This document shows positions 58,627 to 64,000 of a stretch of 64,000 nucleotides of DNA, piece after piece (the first letter of the stretch is position 1; every line of letters begins with the position of its first letter). This DNA comes from WHSW01 sp963742205. GTDB taxonomy: Bacteria; Actinomycetota; Thermoleophilia; Solirubrobacterales; 70-9. The notes under the pieces were generated by a model that saw nothing but the letters and a program-made list of their open reading frames with translations, had not been told where the DNA came from and ran no database searches. Location of the stretch: contig CAVUKZ010000006.1 in the NCBI GenBank assembly GCA_963742205.1, positions 434,001-498,000 of the forward strand, written 5' to 3'. The translations under genes were made by a program, and so were the position numbers.

Positions 58627-60055
58627 TTGCCTGAATCACTCGTCACCATCGCGTACATCGCCGCAGGGCTGCTGTTCATCTTCAGCCTCGGCGGTCTCTC
58701 GGCGCAGGAATCGGCGCGCCAGGGCAACGTGTTCGGGATCGGCGGAATGCTGCTGGCCGTGGTGGTCACCATGTTGGGCCCGCGCGTCACCAGCTACGGG
58801 CTGATGGCGGGCATGCTCGCAGTCGGCGGCGGCATCGGGGCCATTCTCGCCGCCCGCGTCGAGATGACGGCGATGCCACAGCTCGTGGCCATCCTCCACA
58901 GCTTCGTCGGCGCCGCGGCCGTGCTGGTGGGCTTCGCCTCGGCGTTCGGACCCCCAACCGGCCTGACCGGCGCCGAGGCGCGCATCCACGAGATCGAGAT
59001 CTTCGTCGGGGTGTTCGTTGGAGCCGTCACCTTCACCGGTTCGGTGGTGGCGTTCGGCAAGCTCCAGGGCATCATCCGCAGCAAGCCGCTGCTGCTTGCC
59101 GGACGGCACGCCTTGAACATCGTGATGATCCTGGCGTGCGTCGTACCTGGCCACGCAGTTCGTCGGCGCCGAGGGGGCCAGCGGGCATCCGCCGCCCATG
59201 CCGCTCATCCTGTGCACGGTGCTGGCGTCAATCCTGGGCATCCATCTAGTGATGGCAATTGGCGGAGCCGATATGCCAGTCGTCGTGTCAATGCTCAACA
59301 GCTATTCGGGCTGGGCGGCGTCGGCCGCCGGCTTCATGCTGGCCAACGATCTGCTCATCATCACCGGCGCGCTGGTGGGGTCGAGCGGCGCCATCCTGAG
59401 CTACATCATGTGCAAGGCGATGAATCGCTCGTTCCTGAGCGTCATCCTCGGCGGCTTCGGCGCCGAGGAGGGCGCGGCCCCCGCCGCCGGCACGCAGCCG
59501 GCAGGCGAGGTGAAGAGCGTCACCGCGACCGAGGCCGCCGAGCTCCTGCGGGACGCGAAGAAGGTCATCGTCGTGCCGGGCTATGGCATGGCCGTGGCGC
59601 AGGCTCAATACCCGCTCTACGAGATGACCAAGCGGCTCCGCGATCGGGGTGTGGACGTGCGGTTCGCGATCCACCCCGTGGCGGGCCGGCTGCCGGGGCA
59701 CATGAACGTGCTGCTGGCAGAGGCCAAGGTGCCCTACGACATCGTCCTGGAGATGGAGGAGATCAACCACGACTTCCCCGAGACCGACGTGGTGATCGTC
59801 ATTGGCGCCAACGACATCGTCAACCCCGGTGCCCTCGACGACCCGTCCAGTCCGATCTACGGGATGCCCGTCCTCGAGGTGTGGAAGGCCAAGGTCAGCA
59901 TCGTGCTCAAGCGAGGAATGGCCAGCGGGTACGCCGGCGTGGAGAACCCGCTCTTCTATCTGGACAACACCCGCATGCTCTTCGGCGACGCGAAGAAGAC
60001 GGTGGAAGCGCTGCTCGCCGAACTGCGGCCCGAGGGAATCGCCAAGTCCGCCTGA
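58627..60055 (+). CDS. pntB: NAD(P) transhydrogenase subunit beta, one frameshift
   Basis: About 475 residues. N-terminal membrane half with TIAYIAAGLLFIFSLGGLSAQESARQGN in part, VEMTAMPQLVAILHSFVGAAAVLV and LLLAGRHALNIVMIL. C-terminal NADP domain has VIVVPGYGMAVAQAQY and EINHDFPETDVVIVIGANDIVNPGA. The complex uses the proton gradient to reduce NADP with NADH. One break near 59150. TTG start at 58627, 12 bases after pntA. Confidence 0.88.
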
Positions 60056-60095
60056 CGAGCCCGGCCGGCGCCGGACCCACAACTTCATGCGGTGC

Positions 60096-61172
60096 TCAAC
60101 GCGGGACGAACGCCAGGAATCGCTTGGGATTCTCCTCGAAGATTTGCCGCAGCACCGCTTCTTCGACCCCGGCTTGCCGGAGGAGCGGCGCGAACACGGT
60201 GACGGCCTGGCCCAGCCCGCCGCCGCCGTTCTTCTTGAGCCCGCGGGGCGACGAGAAATCGGACGAGATGAGCAGGCGATCGCCGTGCCCGGCCTCGAGC
60301 AGCGCGCGGATGGTCGTCACTTTCTGAGCGTCGGGAACCAGCTGAATCGTGACGCGATCGAAGCCGACGTAGGCCCCGCGGCGGGCCACCGCAATCGACA
60401 TCTCGGCCTTGGGATCGTCCAGGCAGCACACGTGGCCGATGGCCACGTGCGAAGGGCCGGCCCCCGCCTCCTCGAGCACATCCAGCTGACGCAGCGCCGT
60501 GTCGCGCGGAATGGCGTCCGCACCCGGCCGGGTGCCCAGATACGCGTTGTGCGTGAAGATCGGAAGCCCGGTACGGGCCTGCACCTTGGCCACGGCCTGG
60601 AACACCTTCCGCTCGTCGGGCGTCATCACGCCGCCCTGCTGCCCGATCTCGCCGAACGCGCCGTACTTCTCGCGGACAGCTTCGGCCGCGAGGGCCGCCG
60701 CCAGCTCGTCCGCGGATTGCGCGGAGAGCGCCGGGGGGAACGACCGCTGCATGTAATAGCCGCCGCTGGCGACGATGGGCAGACCGGAGTCGGCGGTGAT
60801 GCGGCGAAGGGCGTCGAGGTTGCGGCCCATGTCGGCGTGCCCGCCATCCACCAGACACGCCACACCGTCGGCGCGCGCGGCCCGCGCCTCGGCGGTCATC
60901 AACGCGACATCGTCGGTGAAGTGCTCCGACGCGCCGAGCGGAAATCGCATCGAGACGTGCTCGTGGAACAGGACCGAGCCGGAGAGGGTCGCGGGGTTCA
61001 GGTCGCCGGTGAGCGTGCGGATGACGCGGGGTGGCTGGGCGAACGCGGTGTCGATCCGCAGGGCCGCTCCCGCCGTGGCCAGCCCCAATGCGACGAGCGC
61101 CTCACGCCGGGTGGCCGCAACTGACCACGCATTGGCCGTCGGCGCTATCGGCATCGTGTCCTGGGTCGTCAT
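60096..61172 (-). CDS. Tat-exported phosphotriesterase-family protein
   Basis: 358 residues. Twin-arginine leader (ATRREALVALGLATAGAAL) followed by a TIM-barrel hydrolase: metal-binding LFHEHVSM, VACLVDGGHADMGRN, GAFGEIGQQ, IFTHNAYLGT, AIGHVCCLDD and LLISSDFSS. These are the positions of the two-metal site in phosphotriesterases and lactonases; the bridging Lys is replaced by Glu (FGEIG), as in some relatives. Lactone or ester hydrolysis outside the cytoplasm is the safe reading. Tail to tail with pntB. Confidence 0.83.
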   Translation of the reverse strand: MTTQDTMPIAPTANAWSVAATRREALVALGLATAGAALRIDTAFAQPPRVIRTLTGDLNPATLSGSVLFHEHVSMRFPLGASEHFTDDVALMTAEARAARADGVACLVDGGHADMGRNLDALRRITADSGLPIVASGGYYMQRSFPPALSAQSADELAAALAAEAVREKYGAFGEIGQQGGVMTPDERKVFQAVAKVQARTGLPIFTHNAYLGTRPGADAIPRDTALRQLDVLEEAGAGPSHVAIGHVCCLDDPKAEMSIAVARRGAYVGFDRVTIQLVPDAQKVTTIRALLEAGHGDRLLISSDFSSPRGLKKNGGGGLGQAVTVFAPLLRQAGVEEAVLRQIFEENPKRFLAFVPR

Positions 61173-61527
61173 TGCCCCTCCATGAGGTTGGACAGTCTAC
61201 CGTGAACCGTCGCGCACGCGCGTGCACCTTAGCGACGGCTGTGCTGTTCCGACACGCGTGTTCAACAATCGCACACGTTCGGAAAATTGCGAAATCAGGC
61301 CCAGATCCGGCCGCTGTCGCAGAAATCGCCGTTGGTGTCGCCTAGTGGCCGTTCAATAACTGCACACGCACGCCGGGCTGGCGCCTGATTTCCGGCCGAT
61401 CGAAATACGTAAGTTGTTACTAATCAATAGTTTATGTGGTGTAACCAAAATTGGAACTGAAGTTGCTCATGTGTGGCGGCGTAGACGCTCTTCACGCGAA
61501 TGGATGAGAGCGCACAGGAGACTGATT
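61173..61527. repeat. 355-base intergenic region with direct and inverted repeats
   Basis: No gene is seen. It contains a perfect 10-base inverted repeat GAAATCAGGC (61291-61300) / GCCTGATTTC (61383-61392), and a direct repeat TTCAA-n-AA-n-n-GCACACG at 61261 and 61352. An AT-rich stretch with arms TTGTTAC (61414) and GTAACCAA (61441) follows. The AGGAG at 61515-61519 is the subtilase ribosome-binding site. The AT-rich part may hold the promoter; an RNA leader is possible. Confidence 0.5.
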
Positions 61528-63979
61528 GTGAATCGCCGTAACGAAGTACGCAAAACCGAGACAGGAGGCAACGTGGTCTGGCGCCGCGGGCTCCCGCTCG
61601 CGCTGCTTGCCTCCTTGCTCATGGGATCGGTTCCCCTCCGCGCCCAGAGCCTGCCGGGAACAGCCGTCGCTCACAAGTTCGACGCGGCCCTGAAGTCCCG
61701 GATGGCCTCGAGCGTCAACGGCGCTACCTATGAAGCGGTCATCGTCCGGCTCAAGCCGGGGGCCCGCCACGGGCTCATCCGCCGATTGAAGGCGGCTGGG
61801 CTGACGGTCTACGCCGACCTCGGCCTCGTCGAAGGCGTAGCCGTCAGGCTGCCCCGCCGCTGGCTGGAGCAGCTCGCCAGGGACAAGGACGTGCTCTCGG
61901 TGTCGCTCGACGCGCCGGTACAGGCGGTCGGTCTGGTCAGCCAGCCGGCCGGTGAGGCCGAGCACGGCGGCTATTCCTTGCGCCGCACGCTCGGGCTCGA
62001 GGCAGCCAGCGAGACCGCCGCCACTCAAAGCTTCCGGCAGGGAGCCAACGGCTATACGTCGGTGGTGGATGGCGGTGCCGACTCCCACAGCCCGTTGTCG
62101 AGCTTCGGTTCGGCCTCGACGATCTATGTCGAAGGCTTTGGGCGCTTTCCCGTGGGGATGCTGCTGCGCTTCGACAACCTGGTCGGCACCGGCGCCGGGC
62201 AGATTCCCCCGGGCTCGACCATCACGTCGGTTTCGCTGCGGGTGATGCAGCGGCAGAACAGCAACTCGTCCGCACAGTTCACGCTGCATCGTATGGTCAG
62301 CCCGTGGCTGGTCGATGCCTCGTGGCTGAGCCTGACGACTTCGGGCCCCGGCCTGCAATTCGACAACGTCGAGGTGTCGTCTTCGCCCGATGCCTCCACG
62401 CCGGTCGCTGGTGCGGCCGGTGGGCGGACGTTCACCAGCGGCGCCCTGGCGGCCACGGTGCAGGGCTGGGTCAACGGCGAGACGAACAACGGGTGGGCGC
62501 TCTGGGTGAACCAGTCGTCCTCCTTCCAGGTGGCGACCTCGGAAGACGGCAACCCCTCGTCGCGACCGATGCTCACGGTTACCTACCGCGCCCCGGTGCA
62601 GACCACCTCGCTCACCGGCGCGGGAGTGACCGTGGCCCTCATCGACTCGGGCGTCCTGCTCGACAGCCCGGACGCCTCGCGGCTGAAGACCACGCGCGAC
62701 TTCACGACCGGCCTGCCCAATCCGCCGGCGGTCGCACCGCTGGATCCCTACGGTCACGGCACGCACGTGGCGGCGCTCGTGGGTAGCGACCAGGCCGGTA
62801 CGGCCGGCGTGGCGCCCAACGTCTCCCTCGTCAGCCTGCGCGTGCTCGACCCGCTCGGCTCGGGCATGACGAGCCACGTGATCAACGCCATCCAATGGGC
62901 GGTTGCGCATCGGGGCGCGTACGGGATCGACGTCCTCAACCTCTCGCTCGGCCACCCGCCGTACGAATCCGCCGCCACCGATCCACTCGTGCAGGCTGTC
63001 GAAGCCGCGGTCCGCGCCGGCATTGTGGTGGTCTCGTCGGCGGGAAACATCGGCAAGAACCCGGAGACAGGCCTGGTCGGCTACGCGGGCATCTCGTCGC
63101 CCGGCAACGCTCCGTCCGCGCTCACGGTGGGCGCCTTCAAGACCTTCGAGACCGCGACCCGCACTGACGACCTGGTGGCGGATTACAGCTCTCGTGGACC
63201 GACCTGGTTCGACGGGCTCGCCAAACCCGACGTCGTGGCGCCAGGTCATCGACTCGTGGGCTACGCCACGAGCTCGCAGACGCTTTATCAGACCTACCCG
63301 CAGCTGCGCGGACCGCAGTCCGGCCAGAAGCTGTCGATGAGGTCTGAGTGGCACCAGCATGGCGGCCGGCGTCGCCAGCGGCACCGTGGCCTTGATGCTC
63401 GAACGCTCGAAGCAGGCATTCGGTGCCAAACACACGCCGAACGCCATCAAGGGGATGCTGCAGCACTCGGCGTTCCTGATGACCGACGAGGCGGGCGCGC
63501 AGTACGACCCGCTCACCCAGGGTGGGGGCTCGCTCAACGCCTTCGGCGCCGCGCAGCTGGCGGGCGTGCTCAATCCCACCGCGCCGACCGGCAGCTGGTG
63601 GCTGACGGCGGGTGTGGACGAGACCACGACCATCGACGGGCAGAACATCGTGTGGGGCGAGAACATCGTCTGGGGCGAGAACATCGTCTGGGGCGAGGCG
63701 ATCTACACGAACGGCCAGTCCTGGGCCAACAACATCGTGTGGGGCGAGAACATCGTGTGGGGCGAGAACATCGTCTGGGGCGAGAACATCGTCTGGGGCG
63801 AGAACATCGTCTGGGGCGAGAACATCGTCTGGGGCGAGAACATCGTCTGGGGCGAGAACATCGTGTGGGGCGAGAACATCGTCTGGGGCGAGAACATCGT
63901 CTGGGGCGACAGCGTCGGCGGCGATGGCCAGGCAACGACGCCAGCTGCGGAACCGGCCGCATCGCGGGGAGGCCAGTAG
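61528..63979 (+). CDS. Secreted S8 subtilase with inserted DNRLRE-like domain and NIVWGE repeat tail, one frameshift
   Basis: About 817 residues. GTG start with AGGAG 8 bases before; signal peptide (LPLALLASLLMGSVPLRAQ); I9-like propeptide to about 130. A beta-rich DNRLRE-like insert (about 150-350, FTLHRMVSPWLVDASW, NNGWALWVNQ) lies before the S8 domain, whose triad is VALIDSGV (Asp about 373), PYGHGTHVAAL (His about 411) and LSGTSMAAG (Ser about 609). One extra base near 63345. The tail has 13 NIVWGE hexapeptides in two blocks (3 then 10) split by AIYTNGQSWAN, a probable cell-surface or structural element. No other ORF in this frame conflicts. Confidence 0.85.
63644..63910 (+). repeat. 18-base tandem repeat coding for NIVWGE
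   Basis: Three units at 63644-63697 and ten at 63731-63910, nearly identical at the base level (third-position changes gtg/gtc in the Val codon). The last unit ends GGCGAC instead of GGCGAG. The high identity points to recent slippage or recombination. Confidence 0.9.
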
Positions 63980-63981
63980 CC

Positions 63982-64000
63982 ATGTCGACTGCTCTCATCA
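63982..64000 (+). CDS. Start of a following gene, cut by the window end
   Basis: ATG at 63982, 2 bases after the subtilase stop, reads MSTALI before the window ends. The close spacing suggests co-transcription with the subtilase. Nothing more can be said. Confidence 0.4.

Noticed and set aside
61492..63684. 730-codon open frame on the minus strand opposite the subtilase
   Set aside because: It is the shadow of the GC-rich subtilase gene; the tail only mirrors the NIVWGE repeats, and no family or start signal supports it.
63644..63910. Tandem 18-base units that could be taken for a CRISPR array
   Set aside because: Units are head to tail with no spacers and read in frame as NIVWGE within a peptidase.

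Overview
This is a 64 kb, GC-rich, densely packed bacterial window. I infer an Acidobacteriota chromosome fragment, probably Vicinamibacteria-like. The grounds are the base composition, the secreted subtilase with tandem NIVWGE repeats at 61.5-64 kb, secreted M14/M24/M64 peptidases, and acidobacterial-type hypotheticals. No rRNA, tRNA, CRISPR array or insertion sequence was recognised. The DNA carries many +1/-1 frameshifts inside otherwise well conserved housekeeping genes: about one per kb overall, and one per 100-300 bases between about 26 and 41 kb. I read these as uncorrected sequencing indels and annotate each gene across its breaks.

Layout. 1-2.75 kb (minus): cysM, a JAMM protease, and a sulfur carrier fused to MoeB-rhodanese, a complete sulfur-carrier cysteine pathway. 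2.9-4.4 kb (minus): a SIMPL protein and a formylglycine-enzyme-like protein. 4.5-8.4 kb (plus): aminotransferase, homoserine dehydrogenase and class III CoA-transferase joined by ATGA overlaps, then a small hypothetical. 8.4-11.6 kb (minus): ubiE overlapping a PilT-like protein whose ATPase motifs are degenerate. 11.7-15.7 kb: an iron locus (FeoB split in two, a membrane DtxR-FeoA-FeoA protein, and a divergent DtxR) around a perfect inverted repeat. 15.7-21.7 kb: phosphoglycolate phosphatase, QueC-like enzyme, adhesin-like lipoprotein, a ROK-NagA fusion, a PIN-like protein and a deoxyhypusine-synthase-family enzyme.

21.7-28.1 kb: a sigma-54 activator, a membrane HD-GYP/GAF/GGDEF protein, a flavin reductase, fabI and a basic low-complexity protein. 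28.2-36.8 kb: a divergent arginine locus. argR, a miniature ArgG-like protein and argH lie on minus; argC, argB, argD, a GNAT acetylglutamate synthase, argJ and argF lie on plus. They share a two-way promoter with an ARG-box-like site. 36.8-41.4 kb: a secreted hypothetical, a PepSY membrane protein, a LamB/YcsF protein and a DGQHR-domain protein.

41.5-49 kb: a large secreted M14 peptidase, a winged-helix membrane regulator coupled to a DUF4112 protein, a secreted M24 peptidase, an acyltransferase-type membrane protein and OsmC. 48.6-50.4 kb: a BlaI-type repressor coupled to an M56 peptidase with C-terminal HEAT-like repeats. 50.5-54.3 kb: GNAT, formate-tetrahydrofolate ligase and a MATE pump. 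54.4-56.9 kb: a small secreted protein coupled to an M64 peptidase with fibronectin-like domains. 57-60 kb: pntA-pntB transhydrogenase. 60.1-61.2 kb: a Tat-exported phosphotriesterase-family protein. 61.5-64 kb: the NIVWGE-repeat subtilase, then the first codons of another gene.

The points I would check first are the carrier fusion with its JAMM protease, the degenerate PilT-like protein, the mini-ArgG, the membrane DtxR-FeoA protein and the ROK-NagA fusion.
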